Shown: piece by piece, positions 36,680 to 48,849 of the stretch | How positions within the stretch are numbered: the stretch's first letter is position 1 | Layout: each line of letters starts with the position of its first letter | Source of the DNA: Bradyrhizobium sp. CCGUVB4N | GTDB taxonomy: Bacteria; Pseudomonadota; Alphaproteobacteria; Rhizobiales; Xanthobacteraceae | Direction of reading: 5' to 3' | Length of the DNA stretch: 64,000 nucleotides | Assembly: GCF_024199945.1 (NCBI RefSeq) | Contig: NZ_JANADP010000001.1 | Coordinates: 1,116,001 to 1,180,000, forward strand | Notes under the pieces: model-generated | The model's database searches: none | What the model was told of the DNA's origin: nothing | What the model saw: only the letters and a program-made list of their open reading frames with translations | Program-made: the position numbers and the translations under genes

Positions 36680-36868
36680 ACTGCCACCGCCCGAGGTCGT
36701 GGCATACTTGTGATCCCACGCATCGCGTCCGCGGTCGGCGAGGAGGATCCTGGCGCAACCCGCATCTGCCTTGGCGCGGCAAGAGATATTGTCGCACTCT
36801 CCGAGGTGTTCCAGACTCTGCGCGATGTCCTGGCTCGCCACCCAATAAACGTCGTTTCGGTCGCCTAG
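36680..36868 (+). pseudogene. 3' fragment of a second MocR regulator gene
   Basis: The 62 codons before TAG 36868 match the C-terminus of the MocR protein at 23607-24995 at 52 of 62 residues (for example RGRGILV, DPGATRICLGA, LARHPINVVSVA). There is no matching sequence upstream of 36680, so only the tail survives. The divergence shows a paralogue from another cassette rather than a fresh duplication. Less than 200 bp away begins a recombinase remnant on the other strand. Confidence 0.8.
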
Positions 36869-37059
36869 TCTAACCGTGGTTGGCTCTGCTTTCGGTGCGC
36901 TCTGTCTCGTTTGCTGCGGTTCACAGGAAAGTCCAGCCATCGAGCAGCGAACCTCGGGACTTCGCATTCGACCAACTGCAGAAATCTGTTGTTCCGAGCA
37001 CCCGAAACCACCGGTTCCGACGATTCCAGTTTGCGACCCCATTCCGCAGGGATCGGTGT

Positions 37060-37387
37060 TACGCCTCCCCGCAACCACCGACGCTTGCGATAGCAAGCCG
37101 TTCAGAGCCCCGGCCTCCGAAAGGAAGTCGGGGTTCTTTTTGCCTGCCGCAAACCGCAGGATCGCGGCTAGGTCGCCGCGCAGCACGATCGCGAGTTCCT
37201 CCGCCTCGGGCATCAGCGTCACCTGATCGACGAGGGTACGGAGAACCTCCGCTGCTTCCCCTTTGTCGTCTTCGTTTTGCAGGCTTTCGTACAGCGCGGC
37301 CACGTGCTGCCGATAGATCTCCGCCATGTTGGGATGTAGGAGAGGCGGCGGCTCTTCTGCGAGATCCGACCAAGGTGATTGCGCCAT
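37060..37387 (-). pseudogene. C-terminal part of a large serine recombinase (copy B)
   Basis: About 110 residues from 37387 downward read as the C-terminal tail of a rhizobial recombinase-family protein (AEIYRQHVAALYESLQNEDDKGEAAEVLRTLV, then EELAIVLRGDLAAILRFA and FLSEAGALNGLLSQ). The catalytic N-terminal domain is absent; upstream lies the 2-aminoadipate cassette. The frame stays open to 36656, but that part has no family resemblance. Confidence 0.7.
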
Positions 37388-37406
37388 TCAATGAAGGCGC
37401 AATTTG

Positions 37407-40234
<2,828 letters not shown>

Positions 40235-40269
40235 GGCGATTTCTCTTGGATAGTTGAAGGGCGGTTCAA

Positions 40270-41709
40270 TCAGGCCATCGCCCGGCATGCAAGGTGCGGT
40301 GACCCGAGCTGGCGCACGGCCTGCTCCAGGGAGGTCCTTTCCGCCTGCGCGTACAGCTTCATTTCATCGTGAACCCCAGCACCGAGGGCGACTTCGAACG
40401 CAGCCCGGTTGGAGCGCGCCGCGTAGTTTTGCTGCTGGTCGGTGCCGAGATTCGACTGGAAAATTCCTGCCGCACTGACCGGGAGGAAATCTTCGTAGAC
40501 GATCGGATCGTAGCGCAGAAAACCCGCAGCCAGCAAATCATCGAGGCTGGATGGCGGCGGATGCCGCTTGCATGCATCAATGCCCGCCGACGTCGCCGAA
40601 TAGCGGAAGAAGGCGAGCCCTTGCGCGCGAAGCTCCGACCAATCGTCCGGGAACATCTTGAAGCGCTCGGCCAGTTCGCTGTCGTAGTCGCGTGCGGATG
40701 CGCCGGCCGCACCGGCCTGCCGCACGGAGGCGAGCAATCGGTCGTAGAGCTCGCGACCCTTGGGCGTGAGCGCAACGCCGCGCTGCTCGATCTCGCCGAA
40801 GCGGGCGGTATGTGTCCCGGCTGCCATCGTCTCATTGGCCTGCCGGAACAGGATCGGTTCCTCCAGCGCCTTGAAGCTGGTCTGACGCAGCAGGATCGGG
40901 CAGTCGCGGCGCGGCGGACCTTCGATGATCGCCTTCGGCGCGATGCCGCGCCGTGGCATTGCGGCCTGGACGGCATCGATATCCAGCGTGCGCGGCGTCA
41001 GATGGTTGATGTGCGGGCCGCGAAAGCTCACCACGTCGGCGATCAGTCGATGGGTCGCGTGCAGCTTGCTGTAAACCTCCAGGCTGACCGTGGCCTCGCT
41101 GTGCCAGCGGAACGTCTCCAGGGCTTCGCGAACGAACTCATCCGCCTGCGCGATGGTCAGATGACCCGTCGTCTCGAAGGTGCCGACCAGTTCGAGCGCC
41201 CGCGGCGTGAAGATGCGACGCCGACCTAGGATTTGCTCCGCCTCGGCGCGCAGGCTCTCATCCTCGATCAGGTCGAGGCGCAGCAGCGAGGTGAAGACCC
41301 GGAACGGGTTGCGGCGAAGCGCGGCATCGTCGATCGGCCGGAAGGCCGTGGCATGGACGGGCACGCCGGCGATCGACAGGTCGTAGTAACCGACCGGATG
41401 CATCCCCATCACCGCAAAGACGCGGCGCATGTCGCGCAATTCGTCGGCGCGGCCGAGCCGGATGGCACCGTGACGCTCGACGCCCAACCGCTCGAGCTCG
41501 TCACTGCGCGCGAGACTCGCCCGCAGCTGCTGGTGCTGCCGCACGGTCTCGCGATTGGTGTCGTTGACGAGTTCCACCAGGGTGCCGTATTGCGGCACTT
41601 CGGCCCGGTACATGTCCGACATGGCGCGGGAAAACAAAGTACGGATCTCGTCCGCATCCGCGCGCAGCGCTGGCATCATCATCTCCGTCGACGGCGGATC
41701 GGCCGTCAT
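40270..41709 (-). CDS. hglS: 2-oxoadipate dioxygenase/decarboxylase, HglS-like (DUF1338/VOC)
   Basis: 479 residues. The protein belongs to the YdcJ/HglS (DUF1338) family. By rough alignment to Pseudomonas putida HglS, His80 and Arg84 (RHGAIRLG), His236 (GPHINHLTPRTLD) and Glu306 (FGEIEQRG) fit the metal and substrate sites; this mapping is by eye. HglS converts 2-oxoadipate to D-2-hydroxyglutarate using Fe(II) and oxygen. A YdiJ-type dehydrogenase then makes 2-oxoglutarate, and a YdiJ-like gene lies at 1-2047. It heads the operon and is divergent from the LysR gene. Confidence 0.87.
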   Translation of the reverse strand: MTADPPSTEMMMPALRADADEIRTLFSRAMSDMYRAEVPQYGTLVELVNDTNRETVRQHQQLRASLARSDELERLGVERHGAIRLGRADELRDMRRVFAVMGMHPVGYYDLSIAGVPVHATAFRPIDDAALRRNPFRVFTSLLRLDLIEDESLRAEAEQILGRRRIFTPRALELVGTFETTGHLTIAQADEFVREALETFRWHSEATVSLEVYSKLHATHRLIADVVSFRGPHINHLTPRTLDIDAVQAAMPRRGIAPKAIIEGPPRRDCPILLRQTSFKALEEPILFRQANETMAAGTHTARFGEIEQRGVALTPKGRELYDRLLASVRQAGAAGASARDYDSELAERFKMFPDDWSELRAQGLAFFRYSATSAGIDACKRHPPPSSLDDLLAAGFLRYDPIVYEDFLPVSAAGIFQSNLGTDQQQNYAARSNRAAFEVALGAGVHDEMKLYAQAERTSLEQAVRQLGSPHLACRAMA

Positions 41710-41774
41710 CGACGGACCGATCCCAAGTTCATGCTATTTCGTTATGATCCGGCGATTAGACCTTGCTTGATCGG

Positions 41775-41816
41775 CCAATTCAAACGATGTTTATTCAGAA
41801 GGTCATTCTGAATTGG
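41775..41816. promoter_or_regulatory. Nested palindromes in the hglS-lysR divergent gap
   Basis: ATTCAGAA-5-TTCTGAAT (41793-41813) is a perfect inverted repeat, and CCAATTC at 41775 pairs with GAATTGG at 41810-41816. They sit between the divergent starts at 41709 and 41827, as LysR operators usually do. Confidence 0.55.
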
Positions 41817-41826
41817 AATGATAGCA

Positions 41827-42729
41827 ATGGATCCGCAGACACCTCGCCGTTTTCTTCCCTCCACCGCCGTGCTGGCGGCGTTCGAAGCCACCGCGCGGAC
41901 CGGCAGCATGACGCTGGCCGCGCGCGAGCTTCAGCTGACCCAAAGCGCCGTCAGCCGGCAGATCAAGATGCTGGAGGAGCAGCTCGAGGTGGAGCTCTTC
42001 ATCCGCGAGCGGCAGACCGTTCGACTGAACTCCGTCGGCGAATCCTATGCGGGCGAGATTCGCGAAGCGCTCCACAAGATCAGCACCGCCTCGTTCAATC
42101 TTCATGCGAACCCGAGGGGCGGGAGCCTCAATCTCGCCATCCTGCCGACGTTCGGCACCCGCTGGCTCGCGCCGCGTCTGCCGAGGTTCCTGGCAGCAAA
42201 TCCCGGGATCACCATCAACCTGGCAACGCGGTTGTCCTATTTCGATTTCCGGGTCGAGTCGCTCGATGCTGCGATTCATTTCGGCCAGCCGGAATGGCCC
42301 GGCGCCGAGATGGCTCTGTTGCGGTCGGAACAGGTCATCCCGGCCTGCAGTCCCGGCCTGAAGCGCCAATACCACTTCCGTGTTGCCGGCGATCTCCGAA
42401 ACGCGCCGCTGCTCAGCATCTCCACGCGCTTTCATGCCTGGGACCGGTGGTTCTCGATTCACGATGCGCCCGGCAAGACCACTCAGGGGATGGTGTTCGA
42501 CCAGTTTGCCACCGCAGCCCAAGCGGCGATCGCCGGTCTTGGCGTGGCGCTGCTGCCGACCTTCCTCATCCAGGATGAGCTCGCGAGCCGCAAGCTGGTC
42601 CGAGCCATCAACCTGCCTATGGAAAGTCCCGAACGATATTACCTCGTCTGGCCTTCCGAACGGGCGAAGTACCCGCCGCTCGCCGCATTCCGGGAGTGGC
42701 TGCTCGCGGAGACTGCACCTGACCGTTGA
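41827..42729 (+). CDS. LysR family regulator (GcvA-like)
   Basis: 300 residues from ATG 41827 (ATG 41818 lies directly after the only GGA). Helix-turn-helix: FEATARTGSMTLAARELQLTQSAVSRQIKMLEEQL. The effector domain has the GcvA/AmpR-type segment LAILPTFGTRWLAPRLPRFLAANPGI. Divergent placement from the hglS-amaB-aminotransferase operon, with palindromes between, makes it the likely regulator of 2-aminoadipate catabolism. Confidence 0.87.
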   Translation: MDPQTPRRFLPSTAVLAAFEATARTGSMTLAARELQLTQSAVSRQIKMLEEQLEVELFIRERQTVRLNSVGESYAGEIREALHKISTASFNLHANPRGGSLNLAILPTFGTRWLAPRLPRFLAANPGITINLATRLSYFDFRVESLDAAIHFGQPEWPGAEMALLRSEQVIPACSPGLKRQYHFRVAGDLRNAPLLSISTRFHAWDRWFSIHDAPGKTTQGMVFDQFATAAQAAIAGLGVALLPTFLIQDELASRKLVRAINLPMESPERYYLVWPSERAKYPPLAAFREWLLAETAPDR

Positions 42730-43271
42730 TCAAGCGGCGCTGAACCATTCTACGGCGGTACAGTCGCCAGGCTTTGAATGCGTTGTGCGCAGCGTCTATG
42801 GCAGCAGCGCTGGCGGTAGCGGTGATTGTCTTGAGCTTCCCGAACTCTTCTCCGGTCGCCGGCTGGCGAACTGAAAATGCTACTACGTACGTGGTCGTTC
42901 CGGAGGGGCGGCAGACCTCTATCTCGCGCTTTCCTTGAGTGGATCCTGCAAGAGACGCCCCGTTAAACATCTGTTTTCGTGCAGCACCTAGGTCTGGAGC
43001 TAAGCTAAAGCACCACCATCCCAGGTGGATCGGTGTCCAGGCTGCCCTACGATTTCGCTGAGAATCTTAAGGCGCTGATGTGTCGTCGGTCGCCTTCCGA
43101 GGCTAAGCGTTCGGCTTCTGCGACGCGTCAGTTCCAAATTCCAAGTGCGGCGCTATCAATTCCAAAACGATATCGATCGAGGTGCAATTGGTATTGGTCG
43201 ATCAACGGCAATCGCTACACAATCGCTCAACTCGGCCGAACTGAAGCGCCGCGAACCTAGAGACAGGCTCG
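42730..43271. other. Intergenic region with degraded coding remnants
   Basis: 540 bp between the LysR gene and the next cassette. A minus-strand stretch looks like an aldehyde dehydrogenase N-terminus (listed separately). The rest shows nothing I can support. Confidence 0.5.
42752..42868 (-). pseudogene. Possible aldehyde dehydrogenase N-terminal remnant
   Basis: About 39 residues read RQPATGEEFGKL and then AAIDAAHNAFKAWRLYRR, matching the usual ALDH pattern of a PATGE box followed by an AAHAAFKAWR helix. Nothing of the catalytic part is present. Confidence 0.4.
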
Positions 43272-44831
43272 ATGCAGACGATCCCCCAGCTTCTCCTCGC
43301 GCGTGCCCAAGACTCAGGCGATCGCGTCTTCTGCAAATTCAAGGGGCAGCAAACGACGTTTCGCAGCCTGCTCGCCAAAGTCCAGGAAATGGCGGGCGCG
43401 CTCCAAGAGGCTGGTGTGAAACGTGGCGATCGGGTCGGCTTTATGCTGACCACTTCCGTCGAGCACATTGCCCTCTATCTGGCGACCTCCTGGATTGGTG
43501 CTGCGGCAGTGCCGTTCAGCGTTCACCTCAAGAGCGCAGGCATCGAGCTCCAGGTTTCGAGTGCAAAGCCATCCGCTTTTGTGGCCAATCGCGTTCAAAC
43601 GGATGCGGTACGTGCGGCTTTCGCAACGGTCCCCAAAGCCCCCGTCCTGATCTGGTTCGAGGATGGCGATAACCGAAATTCCGAACACAGTCTCAACGAT
43701 CTCCTCCGCGCTAGCCGGTCGGCGGTGACCCCCGTTTCGCGATCGCTCGACGATCTTCTTGCGATTAACTACACCTCCGGTACGACCGGTGCGCCCAAAG
43801 GCGCAATGTTGTCGGACCGATTTTATTGGATCGGCGCAAAAAACGCAGGCGTATTGTCCGAAGCCAACCGGGATGATGTTTTCTTCCTGTGGGAGCCCTT
43901 CTACCATGTGGCAGCTTGGATGACCGTCATGATGGCTCTTCATCATGGTCTGAGCATCTATATGGTCGAGCGGTTAAGTGCCTCCAAACTCTGGGACCAG
44001 ATCGCCGATGCAAAGGCTACAAAATTTCACTATCTGGGCGGCCTGATCAATATCCTCCTCTCGCAGCTCGTGACTGAGAGCGAGCGTAACAACACCGTGT
44101 CTATTGCTTGGGGCGCCGCTTGCCCGAAAGACACCTGGCGTCAGTTCGAAGAACGGTTCGGGCTGATCGTCCGCGAGGGTTATGGCCTTAGCGAAGGTCA
44201 GAATTTCACCCACATCAACATGCGGGATGTCCTCGGCTCCATTGGCACACCGGTAGAAGAGTTTGACAGCTGGTTGGTTGATGACCACGGGGACCGTGTT
44301 GGGCCAGGCGTCGTCGGCGAAATCGTGCTGAAGCCTAAGATGCCCGGTATTACCATGCTGGGGTATTTTGGCGATCCCGAGAAGACGGCGGAGGTGCTCC
44401 GAGCCGATGGCTGCGTCTATACGGGTGACACAGCCTCCACCGATCAAGATGGCAATTTCTACTTCAAGGGCCGTAAGAAGGATGCCTTGCGCCGGCGGGG
44501 AGAAAATGTCTCGGCATGGGAGGTTGAGCGGGTGCTCAATGCCGCTCCGAACGTTGAAGAGTCCGCGGTTTTGGGCGTAGCATCGCCCATGGGAGAGCAG
44601 GATATCTTGGCGGTTGTGAAGGCCAAGGACGGGGCTGAGGCGGACCCGTTGACTATCGCGCAGTTCTGCAGCGAGCGCCTCGCGTACTACCAAATTCCCC
44701 GCTACATTCAGATCGTCGATGAGTTCCCGCGGGGCCCGACTCAGCGCATAAAAAAGAACGATATCGTCGTTGATTTGAACACGGCTTGGGACGCCGAGAA
44801 GGCCGGGTTTAAGCCTGTCCGGAACGTCTGA
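43272..44831 (+). CDS. AMP-forming acyl-CoA ligase, CaiC-like
   Basis: 519 residues. P-loop NYTSGTTGAPKGAM, YGLSEGQNFT, adenylate-binding VYTGDTASTDQDG, hinge FKGRKKDALRRRGENVSAWEVE and catalytic Lys in TQRIKKNDI are all present. In style it is close to crotonobetaine/carnitine-CoA ligases. It activates a carboxylic acid for the enoyl-CoA hydratase encoded 12 bp downstream. The actual acid is unknown. It is the first gene of a rightward run to 51593. Confidence 0.85.
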   Translation: MQTIPQLLLARAQDSGDRVFCKFKGQQTTFRSLLAKVQEMAGALQEAGVKRGDRVGFMLTTSVEHIALYLATSWIGAAAVPFSVHLKSAGIELQVSSAKPSAFVANRVQTDAVRAAFATVPKAPVLIWFEDGDNRNSEHSLNDLLRASRSAVTPVSRSLDDLLAINYTSGTTGAPKGAMLSDRFYWIGAKNAGVLSEANRDDVFFLWEPFYHVAAWMTVMMALHHGLSIYMVERLSASKLWDQIADAKATKFHYLGGLINILLSQLVTESERNNTVSIAWGAACPKDTWRQFEERFGLIVREGYGLSEGQNFTHINMRDVLGSIGTPVEEFDSWLVDDHGDRVGPGVVGEIVLKPKMPGITMLGYFGDPEKTAEVLRADGCVYTGDTASTDQDGNFYFKGRKKDALRRRGENVSAWEVERVLNAAPNVEESAVLGVASPMGEQDILAVVKAKDGAEADPLTIAQFCSERLAYYQIPRYIQIVDEFPRGPTQRIKKNDIVVDLNTAWDAEKAGFKPVRNV

Positions 44832-44843
44832 GGGAGCCGGGTC

Positions 44844-45653
44844 ATGTTGGAAGCTCCCCAAAACCAGCCAAACTCCGACGAGCTCTTGAGCGAGGTTCGC
44901 GAGGGGGTCTTGATCCTGAAGATCAACCGCCTCAATCGATACAACGCGTGGACGTCTGACGTTCGAGATCAACTGGCAGGCCATCTTACGGCAGCGGGGG
45001 GCGATCCAGGCATCAGGGCGGCGATCCTGACCGGCGCAGGCGACAAGGCATTCTGTTCAGGTCAAGATCTTTGGGAGCTACAAGCATTCAAAGATGGGTC
45101 GGAAATCGGCTCGTGGCTTGGACGCCTGACCCGCTGTTACGATGCCGTCAGACAATTTCCAAAGCCATTTATCGCTGCGGTGAATGGCGTCGCAGCCGGT
45201 TCCGGTTTCCAGGTCACCCAGTTCTGCGATCTCGTCGTTACGCACGCCGGCGTGACGATGGGCCAGACGGAAATCAATTCCGGCCTGCCGAGTATATTCG
45301 GGACGTGGCTGATGTGGGAGCGAGTGGGGCGGCGCGCTATTGAGCTCTCTCTGCAAGGCCGCTTGATGAACGCCGAAGAAGCCCGCAGCCTCGGATTCGT
45401 TCATGAGATAGTCCCGCAAGAAGGCGTGCTTAGCGCTGCTTTGAGAGCAGCGGAGCGGCTGTCCAAGCAGCCTCAAGTCGCTTACAGCCTGTCAAAACGC
45501 GCCAATACTTTGCTTGACGAAGATCGCTATCGAAAGGCGATCGCCATGGCCATGGAAGCCTATGAGCAGGCGTTCAACGTCGGTGCGCCGCAAAAGGAGA
45601 TCGAGCGCTTTTTCGAACGCCGCCGTTATCGAAAGAAATTGGCCGAAGGCTGA
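44844..45653 (+). CDS. Enoyl-CoA hydratase/isomerase family protein
   Basis: 269 residues. Crotonase fold: DKAFCSGQDLWEL holds the first oxyanion-hole residue, FIAAVNGVAAGSGFQVTQFCDLVV the second, with TMGQTEINSGLPSI next. The catalytic-Glu positions of the classic hydratase cannot be confirmed by eye. Together with the ligase it could hydrate or isomerise an unsaturated acyl-CoA. Confidence 0.85.
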   Translation: MLEAPQNQPNSDELLSEVREGVLILKINRLNRYNAWTSDVRDQLAGHLTAAGGDPGIRAAILTGAGDKAFCSGQDLWELQAFKDGSEIGSWLGRLTRCYDAVRQFPKPFIAAVNGVAAGSGFQVTQFCDLVVTHAGVTMGQTEINSGLPSIFGTWLMWERVGRRAIELSLQGRLMNAEEARSLGFVHEIVPQEGVLSAALRAAERLSKQPQVAYSLSKRANTLLDEDRYRKAIAMAMEAYEQAFNVGAPQKEIERFFERRRYRKKLAEG

Positions 45654-45775
45654 TAGCTGAAGCTGGACACAACCCGCGCCGCGAGGCGCCGAGCCACGAA
45701 TACCCCGAGCGAAGTTCCCCCGGACGGCGTTTCCAAGCGTTGCCCGAACGGTCCCCCATTGGAGATTACCCAATC

Positions 45776-46831
45776 ATGCCTACCGAACTGTCGAGCGTCG
45801 AATTTAGCACCTATCTCTGGTCCCGCATGTACGCCGGATTGCAACTGGTCACCATGAGGGAAAAGGGCGAGTCAGGCGTTGCTGACCTCAAGTTCAATTT
45901 CATGCGCTCACACGGTGCCAAGCACTTCATCGCTGGTCTTAAGAAGCTCGGCATCGACAAGGATCCGCCCGCGATCGCCGCTGCCAAGTATCACTACCTG
46001 TCGAATTGCGCAGTCGGCGCGGTTGATATGGAGTACGCCGAAGAAGGCCCGAAGAAAGCTTGGATCCGCTATCTCGCGCCGGCGTGGGCGTACCCCGGCT
46101 CGGGGCTGCTCGCCATCCCGGCCTCGACGCAGATTGGGGCGTTCCGTGCTTGGCACCAGAACAACGGTACCTGGCTCGGTTGTCCGCGTCTGGGGTATGT
46201 ATGCACCAAGCTTTACCAGCATGGCGCCCCTTACGATGAAGGCTACTTCATCGAATACGATCACGATATTACATACGATGAGGCTCTGAAGTTCGAGACG
46301 GTGGACCGTAGTCCGGGTTTCGATCCGGCGATCGCGCCCCGACTGGACGAAGCAGAATGGCCTCTTGAACGGCTGGCTAAGGCGAGGCGCCGCTACGCTG
46401 AGGGTTATACCGCCGGACCTGTCGGGGTCTTGGTGCGATCGTATGGCGTGCCTTATGCCGCCTACCTTGTAGCGCAAGCTGCAAGGGGCATCGGAACGCA
46501 GTACGCTCGCGAAATCGCCAGCCGGTTCGGCTGCGCTGAAAAAGATGCACCCGCTATGGCCAGGCTTCTTTCGGACATCTTGAGCGACTTGGGCATCGAG
46601 CATCAGAGCCGCAGCAAAGATGGCTCGTTCTTTATCGAACGCCGGCAGTTTGCGCCGTTACAGGACGGATTTCCGGACGAGATCCACGACGCAATCGGTG
46701 AGCTCTTTCCCGCAATCATCGCGGTGCTGTCCGACAAGGTCGATTTCAGGGTCGCGGTGAACGGCGCTGCTTCAAGCGAGAGCCGTACCGAAGTCTGGAA
46801 AATCGAAGGAAGCGCCACGCGCTTACGGTAG
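45776..46831 (+). CDS. Unrecognised soluble protein in the CoA-ligase/importer operon
   Basis: 351 residues from ATG 45776, preceded by GGAG; a TTG start at 45740 is less likely. I do not recognise the family. It has no signal peptide or membrane helix. Notable are a Trp/Tyr-rich centre (AWAYPGSG, AFRAWHQNNGTWLGCPRLGYVCTKLYQHG) with two Cys about seven residues apart, and DEGYFIEYDHDITYDEA with many acidic residues. A thiazoline-carboxylate-hydrolase-like enzyme is a weak guess. It lies between the hydratase gene and an importer, so it may be an enzyme for the imported compound. Confidence 0.75.
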   Translation: MPTELSSVEFSTYLWSRMYAGLQLVTMREKGESGVADLKFNFMRSHGAKHFIAGLKKLGIDKDPPAIAAAKYHYLSNCAVGAVDMEYAEEGPKKAWIRYLAPAWAYPGSGLLAIPASTQIGAFRAWHQNNGTWLGCPRLGYVCTKLYQHGAPYDEGYFIEYDHDITYDEALKFETVDRSPGFDPAIAPRLDEAEWPLERLAKARRRYAEGYTAGPVGVLVRSYGVPYAAYLVAQAARGIGTQYAREIASRFGCAEKDAPAMARLLSDILSDLGIEHQSRSKDGSFFIERRQFAPLQDGFPDEIHDAIGELFPAIIAVLSDKVDFRVAVNGAASSESRTEVWKIEGSATRLR

Positions 46832-46875
46832 TCACCCACCACTTGTGTCATAACCAGAAAGAAGAGGGGAATGCG

Positions 46876-47937
46876 ATGACTAAGACCAAGCTCGGTATGA
46901 ATCGACGACAAATTCTTGCTGGTGCCAGCGCCATCGGCATTGGTGGGATAGTTGCTCCTGCCATTACCGGTAGTGCCCTGGCTCAATCCAAATCGATCAC
47001 GGTCGTGAGCTGGGGCGGCTCGCTGGTTGAGGCGATGAAGAAGCACTGGATCGTGCCCTTTACCAAAGAAACCGGCATCAATGTCGCAGTTGCGGATGGC
47101 CCGGACCTAGCGAAGCTCAAGGCCCAATCCATCATGGGCCGCTCTGAATGGGATGTGTTCGATGCGTCTGGGGCAGTAGCATTGGCCGGGACGAAACAGG
47201 GATTCTGGGCCCCTCTCGACCGCGACGTCATCAAGTCTGACAACCTCAAGCTTCCGGCCTCAGAACACCGCGTCGGCATGTACTTCTTCGCGGGGGGCAT
47301 CGCGTTCAACCCGAAAACACACCCGGAAGGCAAGCACCCCACGAATTTCAAGGAATTTTTCGATGCGAAGGCTTTCCCCGGAAAGCGAGCGCTCCGGACG
47401 CGAGTTTCCGAGATGCTCGAAATCGCATTGATCGCCGACGGCGTAGCGCCGAAGGATCTCTACCCCCTGGATGTCGAGCGAGCGTTCCGAAAGCTCGACA
47501 CGATCAAGCCGATTGTCACGAAGTGGGTTGAGCAGACGCCCCAAACGATCTCGTTGATCCAGAACGGCGAGGTCGACTATTCCTACACCTACTCGAATCG
47601 GGCCAAAGTTGCGCAGGAATCGGGCGCTTCCATCGATTTCGCCCTGCAGCAAGTGCTGCTGGGCGTGAGTTATCTGACGGTGCCCAAAGCGAGCCCCAAC
47701 AAACCTGAAGCGATGCAGTTCATCGCGTTCATTTTGCGTCCTGATCGACAGGCGGCTTTTGCAGACGAACTCGGTCTCCTGCCAAACAATCAAAAGGCGG
47801 TGCCCCTCATGAGCGAAGCTTCCCGCAAGTGGGTCCCAAATCTGGAAGGCCCGAATTCTGCAATACTGAACGATGAGTGGTGGGGAGAGAATTTTGACAA
47901 GCTGCAGGCTCGGTTCAAGCAGTGGCTTTTGATTTGA
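46876..47937 (+). CDS. ABC transporter substrate-binding protein, PotD-like, Tat or Sec exported
   Basis: 353 residues from ATG 46876. The N-terminus has a twin-arginine-like signal (MNRRQILAGASAIGIGG) and cleavage near GSALAQ. The mature part follows the spermidine/putrescine-type binding fold (ITVVSWGGSLVEAMKKHWIVPF, WDVFDASGAVALAGTKQGF). The genes for two permeases and an ATPase follow, completing an importer. The ligand is probably small and cationic, or a compound bound for the CoA ligase; it cannot be named. Confidence 0.88.
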   Translation: MTKTKLGMNRRQILAGASAIGIGGIVAPAITGSALAQSKSITVVSWGGSLVEAMKKHWIVPFTKETGINVAVADGPDLAKLKAQSIMGRSEWDVFDASGAVALAGTKQGFWAPLDRDVIKSDNLKLPASEHRVGMYFFAGGIAFNPKTHPEGKHPTNFKEFFDAKAFPGKRALRTRVSEMLEIALIADGVAPKDLYPLDVERAFRKLDTIKPIVTKWVEQTPQTISLIQNGEVDYSYTYSNRAKVAQESGASIDFALQQVLLGVSYLTVPKASPNKPEAMQFIAFILRPDRQAAFADELGLLPNNQKAVPLMSEASRKWVPNLEGPNSAILNDEWWGENFDKLQARFKQWLLI

Positions 47938-48008
47938 GCAACTGAAAGTCACCCTACTGAAATTTGGTGGGCGGATCACTCCGCTCACCAGGCAGACGGT
48001 TCAAAAGC

Positions 48009-48839
48009 ATGTCATCTTTCACATTGCGGCCACTAGAAGGCTGGGCCTACTTGGCCCCCGCGCTGCTGCTTCTCGCGGGTGTCTTCCTTGTTCCACTGAT
48101 ATTCACGCTCTCGTTTAGCTTAGATACCCCGCCGTCGGCCCAGCACTACGTCGCACTTGTCGGCGAGCCGCTTTTCCAGCGCGTCTTAGGCAACACTCTT
48201 ACGATAAGCCTGCAGGCGACCGCCTTGACGGTGCTGATTGCCTATCCTGCGGCGTTCCACCTGGCGCTCCAACCTCCTCGTAGACGGGCCCTGTTAATGG
48301 CACTTGTGATGCTTCCGTTCTGGACCAGCATCCTGGTGAAGAGCTTCGCCTTTATCGTCCTCCTTGGGGACCAGGGCGTGATCAATCGCACGCTGCGAGC
48401 TATCTTCGGCAGTGAGGCGGGCGTCACCATGCTATTCAACCGAGTGGGCGTGATGATTGGCCTTACCCACTACCTTGTTCCGTTTGTCATCTTGCCGGTT
48501 CTAGCGAGCCTTTTGGGACGCAATCAGAGCATTGAGCGCGCCATGGCGGTCATGGGTGCGGGTCCAGTTCGAATTTTCTGGAATGCTATCTTGCCCGCCA
48601 GCCTACCTGGTCTACTGGCGGGTACGCTTATGAGCTTGACGCTGTCTCTGGGCTTTTTCGTAACCCCTGCCCTGCTGGGGGGGCGACAGGATATGATGAT
48701 CGCCAACCTCATCGATTTTTACACCCGGGAAGTTCTGGACTGGCCAACCGCGTCTGCCATCTCGATCATCCTGCTCTGTCTCTCTGGCTTGCTCATTACC
48801 GCACTGCTCCGGGCGAAACGCGGCGAGAGTCTTCTCTAA
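48009..48839 (+). CDS. ABC transporter permease, PotB-like
   Basis: 276 residues from ATG 48009. Membrane helices begin with WAYLAPALLLLAGVFLVPLIFTL. The coupling loop is SIERAMAVMGAGPVRIFWNAILPASLPGLLAGT, typical of the PotB half of polyamine-type importers. It pairs with the permease at 48850. Confidence 0.87.
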   Translation: MSSFTLRPLEGWAYLAPALLLLAGVFLVPLIFTLSFSLDTPPSAQHYVALVGEPLFQRVLGNTLTISLQATALTVLIAYPAAFHLALQPPRRRALLMALVMLPFWTSILVKSFAFIVLLGDQGVINRTLRAIFGSEAGVTMLFNRVGVMIGLTHYLVPFVILPVLASLLGRNQSIERAMAVMGAGPVRIFWNAILPASLPGLLAGTLMSLTLSLGFFVTPALLGGRQDMMIANLIDFYTREVLDWPTASAISIILLCLSGLLITALLRAKRGESLL

Positions 48840-48849
48840 GGGGGATACA

